From Planosporangium mesophilum (lineage in GTDB: Bacteria > Actinomycetota > Actinomycetes > Mycobacteriales > Micromonosporaceae): a stretch of 64,000 bases of DNA. Under the pieces are notes generated by a model. It saw nothing but the letters and a program-made list of their open reading frames with translations, was not told the DNA's origin and did not search any database. Positions 49,851 through 58,894 of the stretch are shown piece after piece; the first letter of the stretch is position 1, and each line of letters begins with the position of its first letter. The stretch covers positions 1-64,000 of the forward strand of contig NZ_BOON01000044.1 in assembly GCF_016863255.1 (NCBI RefSeq), in the 5' to 3' direction. The translations under genes and the position numbers were made by a program.

Positions 49851-50198
49851 TCAGGCGCAGGTGAGCTTCGCGTCGGCCCAGTCGGCGTGGTCGCTGTTGT
49901 TCCCGTCGCCGCCGTCGGTGACGATCAACCGCACCACGCCGGCGCCGGCCACGTCGGCGCTCAACGCAGCGGCCGGGTCGGCGGTGGTGAGCAGGCCGCT
50001 GTCCGGGTCGTTCCAGTGCCCCGGCCCGGCGTACCGGTTTAGCGCCATGTTCGCCTTGGCGATGCTCAGCATGCTGGCGTAGTTGTCGCTGATGTCGCCG
50101 GTCGTGCGCCACAGGCAGCCGTCGCACGGGTGATCAACCCCTTCGAAGATATCTACCATTGTCAATCGATGCTCCCATCGGCGGACACCGGATCGCAC
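49851..50198 (-). pseudogene. Relic of a GH27 alpha-galactosidase with NPCBM-like end
   Basis: This 115-codon frame joins fragments of a secreted glycoside hydrolase. [20 protein letters not shown] and [11 protein letters not shown] are typical of the GH27 alpha-galactosidase catalytic domain. The C-terminal [20 protein letters not shown] and ADAKLTCA are typical of an NPCBM domain. The N-terminal barrel half, the rest of the catalytic domain and the intervening part are missing, and the two pieces abut near SGLLTTADP. It has no signal peptide or convincing ribosome-binding site, so it is best read as an internally deleted remnant, perhaps still transcribed. Confidence 0.7.
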
Positions 50199-50304
50199 CG
50201 CCGAACTCCGCTGGGCGGAATGGACCGGGTGAAGCCGGTCGGCGCGAGGCCCCGGCGAAACTAGGCTGGGTCGCAGCAGCAGTCATCGAAGGGAGCCGAC
50301 GCGC

Positions 50305-51831
50305 ATGAGTACCGGTGCTGACCAGGGCATGAATCCGCACACCGGTGAGCCGGTCGGGCCGCCCGTACCGCACACGGCCGACGCCGACGTGGATCGGATC
50401 GCCCTCGCCGCCGCCACTGCCGCGCCGGCGTTCGCCGCGCTGCCGCTGGACCAGCGCGCCGATCTGCTCCGCGCCGTGGCCGCCGCGCTGGAGGCGGCCC
50501 GCGAGGAGTTGGTGGCGCTGGCCGACTCCGAGACGGGGATCGGCGCGGCGCGCCTGAACGGCGAACTGACCCGTACCAGGGTGCAGTTGGAGATGTTCGC
50601 CGAGGTGATCCGCGAGGGCTCCTTCCACGAGGCGACCATCGACCTGCCCGATCCGGACGCGCTGCCCGCGCCCCGCCCCGACCTGCGCCGCATGCTGGTC
50701 CCGCTCGGGGCGGTCGCGGTCTTCTCGGCAAGCAACTTCCCGTTCGCGTTCTCGGTCGCGGGCGGCGACACGGCGAGCGCCCTGGCGGCCGGCTGCCCGG
50801 TCGTGGTCAAGGCGCACTCCGGCCACCCCGGACTGTCGGTACGCACCGGCGAGGTCGTGGCGGCCGCGCTGCGCGAGGGTGGCGCCCCGGAGGGGACGTT
50901 CGCCGTCGTCTTCGGTACCGAGGCAGGCAAGGCGCTCGTGTCGCACCCGGCCATCCAGGCGGCCGGCTTCACCGGGTCGCTCGGCGGCGGTCGGGCCCTG
51001 TACGACCTGGCCAACTCCCGCCCCGACCCGATCCCGTTCTACGGCGAACTCGGCTCGCTCAACCCGTCCGTCATCACGCCCGGCGCCATCGCCGCGCGCG
51101 GTACCGAGGTGTTGAAGGGCTTCGTCGGCTCGTTCACGATGGGCTCCGGCCAGCTGTGTACCAAGCCGGGCCTGCTGTTCCTGCCCAAGGGCCACGGCCT
51201 GGACGACGCGCTGGCCGCCGCCGTCGCCGAGGCGCCGGTCGGGCCGCTGCTGAACGCCCGGATCCGCGCCGGGTACGCCGACGTCGCCGCGTCGCTGGCC
51301 GCGGTCGACGGGGTACGGGCGATCGTGCCGCCCGCCGAGGTGGACGACGCCGGGTTCCGGGTGGCGCCCGTCCTGCTCGCGGTCTCCGCGACCGATCTGG
51401 TGGCCCGCGCGGACGAGCTGCTGGAGGAGTGCTTCGGCCCGGCGGCGTTGATCATCGAGTACGGGTCCGACGAGGAGCTGACCAGGGCGCTCGAGGTGCT
51501 GCCCGGCTCGCTGACCGGTACCCTGCACGCCGACCCGGCGACCGAGGGCGACCTGATCCGGGGCCTGCTGGACCGGTTCGCCGCCCGGGCCGGGCGGGTG
51601 ATCTTCGGTGGCTGGCCCACCGGGGTGGCGGTCACCTGGGCGATGCAGCACGGCGGCCCCTGGCCGGCCACCACGAACGCGCTGCACACCTCCGTCGGCG
51701 CGACCGGCATCCGACGCTGGCTGCGCCCGGTCAGCTACCAGAGCGTGCCCGACGAGTTCCTGCCCGAGGTGCTGCGCGACGGCAACCCGCTGGGCATCCC
51801 GCGCCGGGTGAACGGCGCGCTGGTGCGCTGA
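50305..51831 (+). CDS. Aldehyde dehydrogenase, 2,5-dioxovalerate (alpha-ketoglutaric semialdehyde) type
   Basis: A 508-residue NAD(P)-dependent ALDH. N-terminal residues NPHTGEPVGPPVPHT and FAALPLDQRADLLRAVA are typical of the KGSADH branch. The Rossmann part has FSASNFPFAFSVAGGDTASA and HSGHPGLS. Catalytic Glu is in FYGELGSLNPSV and catalytic Cys in SFTMGSGQLCTKPG. It oxidises 2,5-dioxopentanoate to 2-oxoglutarate in hydroxyproline/pentose/uronate breakdown. ATG 50305 follows AAGGGAG. No dehydratase or epimerase is adjacent, so the pathway is only suggested by family. Confidence 0.88.
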   Translation: MSTGADQGMNPHTGEPVGPPVPHTADADVDRIALAAATAAPAFAALPLDQRADLLRAVAAALEAAREELVALADSETGIGAARLNGELTRTRVQLEMFAEVIREGSFHEATIDLPDPDALPAPRPDLRRMLVPLGAVAVFSASNFPFAFSVAGGDTASALAAGCPVVVKAHSGHPGLSVRTGEVVAAALREGGAPEGTFAVVFGTEAGKALVSHPAIQAAGFTGSLGGGRALYDLANSRPDPIPFYGELGSLNPSVITPGAIAARGTEVLKGFVGSFTMGSGQLCTKPGLLFLPKGHGLDDALAAAVAEAPVGPLLNARIRAGYADVAASLAAVDGVRAIVPPAEVDDAGFRVAPVLLAVSATDLVARADELLEECFGPAALIIEYGSDEELTRALEVLPGSLTGTLHADPATEGDLIRGLLDRFAARAGRVIFGGWPTGVAVTWAMQHGGPWPATTNALHTSVGATGIRRWLRPVSYQSVPDEFLPEVLRDGNPLGIPRRVNGALVR

Positions 51832-51844
51832 CGCCGTTTCCAAT

Positions 51845-51885
51845 CTTGGACACTTGGCGGTGCTACGGGCCGCCAAGTGTCCAAG
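51845..51885 (+). terminator. Hairpin after the aldehyde dehydrogenase gene
   Basis: Perfect 16-bp arms (CTTGGACACTTGGCGG 51845-51860 with 51870-51885), loop 9. The core GGACACTTGGCGG is almost identical to the stem at 60969-61046. Confidence 0.85.
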
Positions 51886-51949
51886 AGCGGCGATATTCGC
51901 TGGTCATCCCGAGCGCCCATCGCGGATCATGGAGGTGGGGGGAGCGGTG

Positions 51950-52375
51950 ATGGACGGATATCTGCAGGTGACCGGCTCGGTCGCGGTACCGCGATCGGAG
52001 CTTGCGTGGCGGTTCAGCCGATCGAGCGGCCCCGGCGGTCAGTCGGTCAACACCGCCGACTCGCGCGCCGAACTGCGCTTCGACCTGGCCGCCACGCAGG
52101 CGCTTCCGGCGAACCTGAAGGAGCGGGCGCTCGACCGGCTCGGATCCAGGCTGCTGGACGGGGTTCTCGTCGTCACCGCCTCCGAGCACCGGTCGCAGCT
52201 TGCCAACCGCCGGGCGGCGGAGGAGCGGCTGGTCGTGTTGCTGGCAGAGGGGGTGGCGCCGCCCGCGCGGGCGCGCCGCGCGACCCGTCCGTCGCGAGGG
52301 GCGGTACAGGCCCGGCTGGACGCCAAGCGGCGGCGGTCGCAGACGAAGCAGCTACGCCGAAGGTCCGACGACTAG
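51950..52375 (+). CDS. arfB: Peptidyl-tRNA hydrolase ArfB-like (stalled ribosome rescue)
   Basis: About 141 residues. The domain holds the GGQ motif in WRFSRSSGPGGQSVNTADSR, the catalytic element of class I release factors and ArfB/ICT1. The C-terminus is basic (RAVQARLDAKRRRSQTKQLRRR-like composition), as needed to sit in an empty mRNA channel. It hydrolyses peptidyl-tRNA on non-stop ribosomes. ATG 51950 is preceded by GGGGGGAG and fits the family length. It lies between the ALDH and a secreted protein gene. Confidence 0.92.
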   Translation: MDGYLQVTGSVAVPRSELAWRFSRSSGPGGQSVNTADSRAELRFDLAATQALPANLKERALDRLGSRLLDGVLVVTASEHRSQLANRRAAEERLVVLLAEGVAPPARARRATRPSRGAVQARLDAKRRRSQTKQLRRRSDD

Positions 52376-52430
52376 CGACGTGAGACATCGATAGATCTAA
52401 CATCGGCACTACGTATGCGTAGGAGGTCCG

Positions 52431-53819
52431 ATGTCTCAGCGTCCCACCGGTCGCCAGCCCCGCCCGGTCGCCACGTGGTTCAAGCTCGCGGCCGCGGCCG
52501 CGGCCGTCGCTGCGGTCGCCACGGTGACGCTTCCCGCGGCACCGGCGCTGGCCGAGCGTGCACCGTCGTCGATGAGTGTGATGACGCCGGCCGCCGGGAT
52601 CGCGGCGCGTACCGACCGGCGACCGGTGGCCGGCGGAGTTTACGACCCGAAGGTGGGCACGACGTTCATCACGTGGGGCGGCCAGTTCGAGGACAACTAC
52701 ATCCAGGCGTACGACCACCGCGGCGCGACCTGGTCCGCGCCGGTACGGGTGGGCGACGGCGGCAACGACTCCCACAACTACCCGACGATCGTGCAGGCCG
52801 ACGATGGGCACCTGCTGGTCTTCCGCGGCCTGCACAACACCGAGCTGCGGGTCGCCCGCTCGAACCGGGCGCACTCCATCGACGGCGGATGGACCGACAC
52901 CGTCATCCCGCAAGGGTTGGGCGCCACGTACCCGATGCCGTTCAAGGCGGCCGACGGCGCGATCTTCGTGTTCATCCGGGAGACCGCCCGCGACTTCGAC
53001 GAGCGGTACCCCACCGACTTCCGCCCGATGAAGTACGTCCGCTCCGCCGACAACGGGCTCACCTGGCAGAGCTCGGAGCAGCTCACCGGCGACAGGTGGA
53101 ACATCGCACCGCAGGAGCGCCCCGACAACATGAACGAGATCTACGTCGGGCAACTCCGGTACGAACCGGCCGCGCCGGGGCGCCCGGAGCGGGTCGGAAT
53201 CGTGTACACGCTGGCCGGGGGAGGCCCCGAGGGGCATCTGCACGACCGGTACCACAAGAACGTCTACTACACCTACTTCACCCCGGCCGACCTGCGGTTC
53301 CACGCCGCGGACGGCCAGGATCTGGGTACCCGGATCGACGACCCGGAGCAGGAGCGGTACCTGAAGATCGCCGACACCGCGCTCCAGACGGTCAACCCGC
53401 GCTCGCCCGACTACATCTCGCTGGTCGGCTCCGTCGCCGGTCGGGCGCCGTTCGTGGTGTGGACGCAGCTCGACGCGGCCGGGGCCGTGCACGACCACAC
53501 CGCGGTGTACACCCCGTGGGGCTGGCGGTCGGCGGAGCTGGCAACCGGCGTGCGGGTAAAGGACATGGAGCGCGTCGACCCGCTGACCTGGCGGGTGTAC
53601 GCCACCGACGAGGCCGCCACCAGCGGGATCTCGACGTACCTGCTGAGCCCGGGCGTCGGGTGGCGGCCGGAGTCGGTGATCCCGACGCCGAAGGCCGTCC
53701 AGCGCATCGAGGTCGTCGGCGGGTACCGCGACCCGGCCCGGATCCTCGCCACCGGCGCCAGCAGCGCCCGCGACGTGTCGGTCGCCGACGGCGACATCTA
53801 CGTCGCCGGCCGCCCATGA
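52431..53819 (+). CDS. Secreted BNR-repeat (BNR_4-type) protein
   Basis: A 462-residue exported protein. Signal peptide about 1-41 (TWFKLAAAAAAVAAVATVTL, cleaved near ALA). The mature part is a beta-propeller: FITWGGQFEDNYIQAYDHRG, IVQADDGHLLVFRGLHN, and an Asp-box-like RSADNGLTWQSSEQLTG. These features match BNR_4 proteins linked to polysaccharide lyases. ATG 52431 has GGAGG seven bases upstream. No lyase or hydrolase gene is adjacent except the GH27 relic 2.2 kb away, so substrate is undetermined. Confidence 0.85.
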   Translation: MSQRPTGRQPRPVATWFKLAAAAAAVAAVATVTLPAAPALAERAPSSMSVMTPAAGIAARTDRRPVAGGVYDPKVGTTFITWGGQFEDNYIQAYDHRGATWSAPVRVGDGGNDSHNYPTIVQADDGHLLVFRGLHNTELRVARSNRAHSIDGGWTDTVIPQGLGATYPMPFKAADGAIFVFIRETARDFDERYPTDFRPMKYVRSADNGLTWQSSEQLTGDRWNIAPQERPDNMNEIYVGQLRYEPAAPGRPERVGIVYTLAGGGPEGHLHDRYHKNVYYTYFTPADLRFHAADGQDLGTRIDDPEQERYLKIADTALQTVNPRSPDYISLVGSVAGRAPFVVWTQLDAAGAVHDHTAVYTPWGWRSAELATGVRVKDMERVDPLTWRVYATDEAATSGISTYLLSPGVGWRPESVIPTPKAVQRIEVVGGYRDPARILATGASSARDVSVADGDIYVAGRP

Positions 53820-53897
53820 TCGCGACAACGTCGCCGAGGTCGTGATCTCGGGGCCCCTGACACCACGACCTCCGGCGCGGAAGGTGTGACGATCATG
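53815..53897. terminator. Composite inverted repeat after the BNR gene
   Basis: Outer 8-bp arms CATGATCG/CGATCATG (53815-53822 with 53890-53897) continue into imperfect GACAACGTC-type words. The inner stem GAGGTCGTG/CACGACCTC (53836-53844 with 53864-53872) is perfect. Same two-layer design as the element behind leuA. Confidence 0.75.
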
Positions 53898-53941
53898 CTG
53901 GCTGGGCCGGGCTGACTCCGGCCGCGCTGTAAAGTGCCGGG

Positions 53942-54838
53942 GTGCAATATGTTCCGTTCGACCAGCGCAAGCCGGACAGTCAGTACCGAGATCTGCTGGC
54001 ACGGATCGTCGAGCAGGGCGAGACGTCACCGACCCGGCAGGGGCCGGCCGCCCGTACCCTCATGCAGCAGACCATGCGGTTCGACCTGGCCAACGGCTTC
54101 CCGGTGATCACCGATCGCAGCATCAGATCGTTCTGGCGCAAGCCCATCGGTGAGCTGTGCGCCTTCATCAACGGCGCGACGACGCTGGAGGAGTTCGCCG
54201 AGTTCGGCTGTGACTGGTGGGAGCCCTGGGCGACGCCGGAGAAGACCGCCAAGCGCGGCCTGCCGCCCGGTGACATCGGGCCGGGATCGTACGGCGGCGC
54301 CTTCCACGACTTCCCCACCGTCGAGGGGCAGCCGTTCGACCAGTTCAAGCACCTGGTCGAGCAGATGACCGAGTTCCCGAGCGACCGTACGCACTTCGTG
54401 TCGCCGTGGATCCCGCAGTACCAGGTCCGGGGCGAGGGCAAGCAGCCCAAGACCACGATCTCGCCGTGCCACGGCTGGGTGCACGTACGGGTGATCAACG
54501 ACCGGATCCACCTGCACATGTTCCAGCGCTCCGGCGACGTACCGGTCGGCGTGCCCTCCAACATGGTCCAGTACGCGGCCCTGGCGCTGATGCTCGAACA
54601 GCTCACCGGGTTCGCCGCCGGGGTGTACTACCACACGATCTCGGACGCGCACGTGTACTCCGACCAGGTCGACAAGGTGCTCCCGCTGCTGGACCGGGAG
54701 CCGCGCCGGCTGCCGACCGTCCACCTCACCGAGGAGGGCCGGAAGGTCATCGACATCCACGACTTCCGGGCCGAGCACTTCGAACTGTCCGACTACGACC
54801 CGCACCCGTCGGTCGGCCGCATCCCGGTCGCGCCATGA
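53942..54838 (+). CDS. thyA: Thymidylate synthase (divergent actinobacterial type)
   Basis: A 298-residue ThyA homologue. Catalytic Cys about 176 in TTISPCHGWVHV; substrate-binding Arg/Asp in FQRSGDVPVG; Asn about 208 in GVPSNMVQYA, the residue selecting dUMP over dCMP; and His/Tyr in ISDAHVYSDQ. The N-terminal half is unlike Escherichia coli ThyA (WWEPWATPEKTAKRGLPPGD, DIGPGSYGGAF). Retention of the Asn argues for dTMP synthesis rather than dCMP hydroxymethylation. GTG 53942. The stop overlaps the dfrA ATG, linking production of dihydrofolate to its reduction. Confidence 0.9.
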   Translation: MQYVPFDQRKPDSQYRDLLARIVEQGETSPTRQGPAARTLMQQTMRFDLANGFPVITDRSIRSFWRKPIGELCAFINGATTLEEFAEFGCDWWEPWATPEKTAKRGLPPGDIGPGSYGGAFHDFPTVEGQPFDQFKHLVEQMTEFPSDRTHFVSPWIPQYQVRGEGKQPKTTISPCHGWVHVRVINDRIHLHMFQRSGDVPVGVPSNMVQYAALALMLEQLTGFAAGVYYHTISDAHVYSDQVDKVLPLLDREPRRLPTVHLTEEGRKVIDIHDFRAEHFELSDYDPHPSVGRIPVAP

Positions 54839-55350
54839 GAACCTCCCTTCTCCTCGCCGCGAGCGAGAACGACGTGATCGGTCGCGACAACGACCTGCCC
54901 TGGTACCTGCCCGCGGACCTGCGCCGGTTCAAGTCGCTCACCGCCGGGCACGTCCTCGTCGCCGGCCGGCTGAACCACGAGTCGATCGTGAACCGGCTGG
55001 GCCGGCCGCTGCCCGGCCGGATCACCGTCGTCGCCACCCGCCGGGACGCCGGGCGCCCGGGCGGGGGGCCGGTGATCTACCAGCCGTCGGTCGGCGCCGC
55101 GCTGTCGGTGGCGCGGGCGATCGAGGAGTTCGCCGGTCGCGACGAGGTCTTCGTCATCGGCGGCGCGCAGATCTACACCGAGGCGTTGGCCGAGGCCGAC
55201 ACGATCTACCTGACCCGGGTAAACGCCCAGGTCGAGGGCGACGTACGGATGCCGGCCGGCTGGCTGGACGGGTTCAAGCTCGTGGCCAGCGAGGACGGAC
55301 CGGCCGGTGAGGAACTGCCGTACACCTTCGAGCGCTACGAGCGCGGATAG
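54835..55350 (+). CDS. dfrA: Dihydrofolate reductase
   Basis: A 171-residue DHFR. It begins LLLAASENDVIGRDNDLPWYL, with the Trp/Leu substrate loop, then LRRFKSLTAGHVLVAGRLNH. Cofactor region EVFVIGGAQIYTEALAEADT and TYLTR-type strand (IYLTRVNAQVEGD) follow. It regenerates tetrahydrofolate from the dihydrofolate made by ThyA. ATG 54835 overlaps the thyA stop (ATGA). The C-terminus ends YTFERYERG. Length and order match actinobacterial thyA-dfrA operons. Confidence 0.94.
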   Translation: MRTSLLLAASENDVIGRDNDLPWYLPADLRRFKSLTAGHVLVAGRLNHESIVNRLGRPLPGRITVVATRRDAGRPGGGPVIYQPSVGAALSVARAIEEFAGRDEVFVIGGAQIYTEALAEADTIYLTRVNAQVEGDVRMPAGWLDGFKLVASEDGPAGEELPYTFERYERG

Positions 55351-55357
55351 GCACGCG

Positions 55358-55807
55358 ATGGGGCTCTACCAGCTCGACAACTTCCGCCACCCGGAGCAGC
55401 TCGCCGACATGCAGGCGCTGGAGCGGGACGGGATCTGCATCTTCTGCCCGGAGCACCTGACCATGGACCCCGTGCACCCGGTGCTGCACGAGACCGAGCA
55501 CTGGGTCGTCACCACGAACAAGTACCCGTACGCGAACACCCGGCTGCACCTGCTGCTCGTGCCGAGAAAACACGTCGAGGACCTGCTCGACCTCGACCCG
55601 GCGGCCCGCGACGAGTACTGGACCGTCCTGAGATGGGTCAAGGACGCGTACGGGCTGAGCTTCTACTGCATCGGCTCGCGCAACGGCGACGGCCGCTACA
55701 CCGGCAGCTCGATCGCGCACGTCCACGTGCACGTCGTCGTCGGTGACGTGGACGACCCCGAGCACCAGCCGGTGCGGTTCAAGATGAGCGGTCGGCCCCG
55801 GAACTGA
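55358..55807 (+). CDS. HIT-family nucleotide hydrolase/transferase
   Basis: A 149-residue histidine-triad protein. The catalytic HxHxHxx motif is IAHVHVHVVVGD near the C-terminus. An upstream CIFC pair with following His (GICIFCPEHLTMD) resembles the zinc-binding N-terminal element of some HIT proteins. TTNKYPYANTRLHLLLVPRKHV is the typical central part. Starts at ATG 55358, eight bases after the dfrA stop, so it belongs to thyA-dfrA. HIT proteins hydrolyse nucleoside phosphoramidates or dinucleotides. Its end overlaps the convergent deaminase gene by 29 bases. Confidence 0.88.
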   Translation: MGLYQLDNFRHPEQLADMQALERDGICIFCPEHLTMDPVHPVLHETEHWVVTTNKYPYANTRLHLLLVPRKHVEDLLDLDPAARDEYWTVLRWVKDAYGLSFYCIGSRNGDGRYTGSSIAHVHVHVVVGDVDDPEHQPVRFKMSGRPRN

Positions 55808-56642
55808 CGTCGCTGACATCGACCCAGATCAGCTCCACCCCGGCGGCGCGCAGGATCGCGTCGCCGTCGAGCATGGCGTACGGGCCGGCGAAGTAGCAGC
55901 GGGCGAAGCCGGCCTCGGCGACCAGTCGGGCGCAGGCCGGGCAGGGGAAGGTCGACACGTACAGGTCGGCGCCGGCGAGGCTCACCCCGTCGCGGGCCGC
56001 CCGGGCCACGATCGCCGCCTCGGCGTGCTGTGCGGTGGACAGATCGGGGCGCAGCCCCCGGTGGAACTCGTTGCGCGGGTCGCCGTCGAGATAGGGCGCG
56101 TACTCGGTCGGGTGGTGCCGGTTGTACGCGGTGTCGATGACCTTGCCGTCGCGGACGGCGACCGCGCCCACCTGACGCCACCAGTCGGAACTGTGCTGCG
56201 CCTCGACGACCGCCAGCCGGGCCAGCTCCCGGGACACCTCGTCGTTCGCGCTCGAGCCGTCGTAGTCGGCGGGCTTCGCGGCCTGGCTCCAGGCCCGGTC
56301 CCAGCGCAGGAACGTCCGCTCGAAGATCACCTCGCGACCGTGGTCCAGCGAATGCCCGGCGACCAGTTCCCGCATGATCTCTTCGTCGGGGACGACCAGG
56401 GTGTCGGCGGTGATCGAAGCCGGCAGGTCGGAAGGCTCGACGACGGTCGCGGTGATCCCGGCCGCAGCCAGGAACAAGGCGGCGCGCGAGGGTTCGAGCG
56501 CCCGGATGTCCTTGCGCAGCGCGCGGAACTCCTCGGCGAAGCCGCGACCCAGCAGCAGCACCCCGGCCGCGTCCCGGTGGCGGTCCAGGAACGCCTCGTA
56601 CCCGGCGTGGATGACCGGCAGGTACAGCAGGACCTGTTTCAG
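55779..56642 (-). CDS. dCMP/cytidine deaminase-family protein with novel N-terminal domain; apparent CTG start
   Basis: About 287 residues. Residues about 150-287 are a zinc deaminase: catalytic [14 protein letters not shown] and zinc-binding [11 protein letters not shown]. The N-terminal about 145 residues ([51 protein letters not shown]) form an unrecognised Rossmann-like domain. No ATG/GTG/TTG lies where that domain begins. A CTG at 56642 overlaps the stop of the upstream gene (CTGA) and has GGGAG about seven bases before it. The alternative GTG 56561 would remove 27 N-terminal residues. Activity (dCMP to dUMP or other) is inferred. Confidence 0.75.
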   Translation of the reverse strand: MKQVLLYLPVIHAGYEAFLDRHRDAAGVLLLGRGFAEEFRALRKDIRALEPSRAALFLAAAGITATVVEPSDLPASITADTLVVPDEEIMRELVAGHSLDHGREVIFERTFLRWDRAWSQAAKPADYDGSSANDEVSRELARLAVVEAQHSSDWWRQVGAVAVRDGKVIDTAYNRHHPTEYAPYLDGDPRNEFHRGLRPDLSTAQHAEAAIVARAARDGVSLAGADLYVSTFPCPACARLVAEAGFARCYFAGPYAMLDGDAILRAAGVELIWVDVSDVSSGADRSS

Positions 56643-57238
56643 GACGTGCTCCCGGTCTCGTCGATCACGTCCTGGATCAGCTCGGGCAGGCGCTCGGACA
56701 GCCGCTTGGACATCACCTCGGCCAGCCCCATCTGCAGCCGGCGCAGCCGGGCCGACGTGCTGACGGTCGCCATCCGCTCCAGGACCTCGACCCGCCCGCA
56801 GTACTTGGCCTCCAGTTCGGCGATCTGCTCGGCGGTGTAGGTCTCGGCGGTCGCGACCAGCACGTCCGGGCGTACCGCTTTGATCAGCGCCCATTTCGGC
56901 TCGTCGACGTGCTTGAGGGTGACCAGGCCCACGCCGCGCTGGTGGGTCACCATGCGCAGCCGCTCCAACTCCGGCACGGCCGGGCGGCCGGGTCCCTTGC
57001 GCAGGCGGAGCTTCTCGTCGCTGTCCAGCCCCACGATGAGGAAGTCCCCGAAGCCTCGGGCGGCCTCCAGGTACATCGAGTGGCCCTCGTGCAGGATGTC
57101 GAAGGAACCGCTGGTCAGGACCACTTTGAGCCCGAGGACGCGGAGCGCCTGGACGATCTCGGTGATCTGGTCGTAGCTCTTGACGTAGCGCATCTCGAAG
57201 TTCGAGGCGTCGGCGAACAGCCCACTGTTGTTCTGCAT
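56639..57238 (-). CDS. RfaE2/TagD-like nucleotidyltransferase
   Basis: A 199-residue cytidylyltransferase-superfamily protein. [20 protein letters not shown] contains the HxGH motif (about 50-53). [20 protein letters not shown] and [12 protein letters not shown] follow the heptose/glycerol-phosphate adenylyl/cytidylyltransferase pattern. The C-terminal [20 protein letters not shown] holds the second nucleotide-binding motif. ATG 57238 with GGGGT/GGG upstream. It is the first gene of a two-gene unit with the deaminase and overlaps it. Lack of heptose or teichoic acid genes nearby leaves the substrate open. Confidence 0.85.
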   Translation of the reverse strand: MQNNSGLFADASNFEMRYVKSYDQITEIVQALRVLGLKVVLTSGSFDILHEGHSMYLEAARGFGDFLIVGLDSDEKLRLRKGPGRPAVPELERLRMVTHQRGVGLVTLKHVDEPKWALIKAVRPDVLVATAETYTAEQIAELEAKYCGRVEVLERMATVSTSARLRRLQMGLAEVMSKRLSERLPELIQDVIDETGSTS

Positions 57239-57346
57239 CGCTACCCACCCCTTCCAGACCTCCGCGAGCATAAGGGGTGCCCAGGCCCGCTGGTACAGTC
57301 GGGCACTGTTTTGCCGGCCCAATTCTGCCTGTCTGGAGACCCGACG

Positions 57347-58849
57347 ATGACCCAGAGCGATGCGCTCCGCCGTTACCTCTCCAGTACCGAGCCGGCCGGG
57401 GTCGACGCCGGGGCCGCCGCCTTCTACGCCTCGCTGGACGTGGTGTCGCGGGTCTCGCCGGCCGTCGCCGCCTCGATCGCGCAGGAGCTTCGGGACCAGC
57501 GCTCCCACCTCAAGCTGATCGCGAGCGAGAACTTCAGCTCGCTGGCGGTGCAGCTGGCGCAGGGCAACCTGTTCACCGACAAGTACGCCGAGGGCTACGC
57601 CGGGCACCGCTTCTACGCCGGCTGCGACAACGTCGACGCCATCGAGAGCGAGGCCTCCGAGCTGGGGCGCGAGCTGTTCGGTGCCGACCACGTGTACGTG
57701 CAGCCGCACTCCGGCGCCGACGCCAACCTCGTCGCGTTCCTGGCGATCCTCGCTACCACCGTGGAGTCGCCGGCGCTCGAACGGCTGGGAGAGAAGAACC
57801 CGGCCAAGATCGGCCACGCCGACTGGGAGGTGCTGCGGCGCGAGTTCCTCGGCCAGCGCCTGCTCGGCATGGACTACTACTCCGGCGGTCACCTCACCCA
57901 CGGGTACCGGCACAACGTGTCGGCGCGGCTGTTCGAGGCGCACTCCTACACCGTCGACCCCGAGACCAAGCTGCTCGACTTCGACCAGATCCGGGCGCGG
58001 GCCCTGGAGGTAAGGCCGCGGATCCTGCTCGCCGGCTACAGCGCGTACCCGCGGAAGATCAATTTTGCCCGGATGCGGGAGTTGGCCGACGAGATCGGCG
58101 CGACGTTCATGGTCGACATGGCGCACTTCGCCGGCCTGGTCGCGGGCAAGGTCTTCACCGGTGACCACGACCCGGTCAAGCACGCCCACGTGGTGACCAC
58201 CACGACCCACAAGACGCTGCGCGGCCCGCGCGGCGGCATGATCCTGTCCACTCCGGAGTACGCGTCCGCGATCGACAAGGGCTGCCCGATGGTGCTCGGC
58301 GGCCCGCTGCCGCACGCCATGGCGGCCAAGGCAGTCGCGCTGCGCGAGGCCCTCGACCCGGGCTTCCGCGACTACGCGCACGCGGTCGTGGACAACGCCC
58401 AGGCCCTCGCCGACGCGCTCCAGTGGCGCGGCGCCCGGGTGCTCACCGGCGGTACCGACAACCACATCGTGCTGGTCGACGTGGCCGAGAGCTACGGCCT
58501 GACCGGGCGCCAGGCGGAGTCGGCGCTGCGCTCCTGCGGCCTCACGCTCAACCGCAACTCGCTGCCGTTCGACGCCAACGGCCCGTGGTACACCAGCGGC
58601 CTGCGGCTCGGTACCCCGGCCGTGACCACGCTGGGCATGGGTACGGACGAGGTCACCGAGATCGCCGACGTCATCACCTCGGTGCTGTCGCAGACCAAGC
58701 CGGCCGCCGACGACAAGGGCGGTACCAGCAAGGCGAAGTTCAACCTCTCGGAGTCGGTCGTGGACGGTGCCCGCAAGCGGGTCGCCGACCTGCTCGCGAA
58801 GCACCCGCTGTACCCGGAGATCGACCTCGACATCGTCGACCCGGCGTAG
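57347..58849 (+). CDS. glyA: Serine hydroxymethyltransferase (long form)
   Basis: A 500-residue PLP enzyme making glycine and 5,10-methylene-tetrahydrofolate, the cofactor ThyA uses. Motifs: [40 protein letters not shown]-lysine in [30 protein letters not shown]. It is about 80 residues longer than common GlyA, mainly by an N-terminal extension (about 1-45) and an insert near [23 protein letters not shown] 57347 follows GGAG. A TACAGT -10-like element lies upstream near 57290. Divergent from the nucleotidyltransferase gene. Confidence 0.93.
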   Translation: MTQSDALRRYLSSTEPAGVDAGAAAFYASLDVVSRVSPAVAASIAQELRDQRSHLKLIASENFSSLAVQLAQGNLFTDKYAEGYAGHRFYAGCDNVDAIESEASELGRELFGADHVYVQPHSGADANLVAFLAILATTVESPALERLGEKNPAKIGHADWEVLRREFLGQRLLGMDYYSGGHLTHGYRHNVSARLFEAHSYTVDPETKLLDFDQIRARALEVRPRILLAGYSAYPRKINFARMRELADEIGATFMVDMAHFAGLVAGKVFTGDHDPVKHAHVVTTTTHKTLRGPRGGMILSTPEYASAIDKGCPMVLGGPLPHAMAAKAVALREALDPGFRDYAHAVVDNAQALADALQWRGARVLTGGTDNHIVLVDVAESYGLTGRQAESALRSCGLTLNRNSLPFDANGPWYTSGLRLGTPAVTTLGMGTDEVTEIADVITSVLSQTKPAADDKGGTSKAKFNLSESVVDGARKRVADLLAKHPLYPEIDLDIVDPA

Positions 58850-58865
58850 GGCCTTCGCTCGCCGT

Positions 58866-58891
58866 CGCCGGGCGGCGGCGCGAACCCGGCG
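58866..58891. terminator. Short hairpin between glyA and the kinase gene
   Basis: Arms CGCCGGG (58866-58872) and CCCGGCG (58885-58891) with a 12-base loop lie between convergent gene ends. Modest because the region is very GC-rich. Confidence 0.45.
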
Positions 58892-58894
58892 CCG

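Noticed and set aside
53942-58849. Nucleoside-antibiotic or phage DNA-hypermodification cluster
   Set aside because: The ThyA homologue keeps the Asn selecting dUMP, and no ribosyl-transferring, radical-SAM or phage structural genes are nearby. The housekeeping thymidylate interpretation explains most of the genes.
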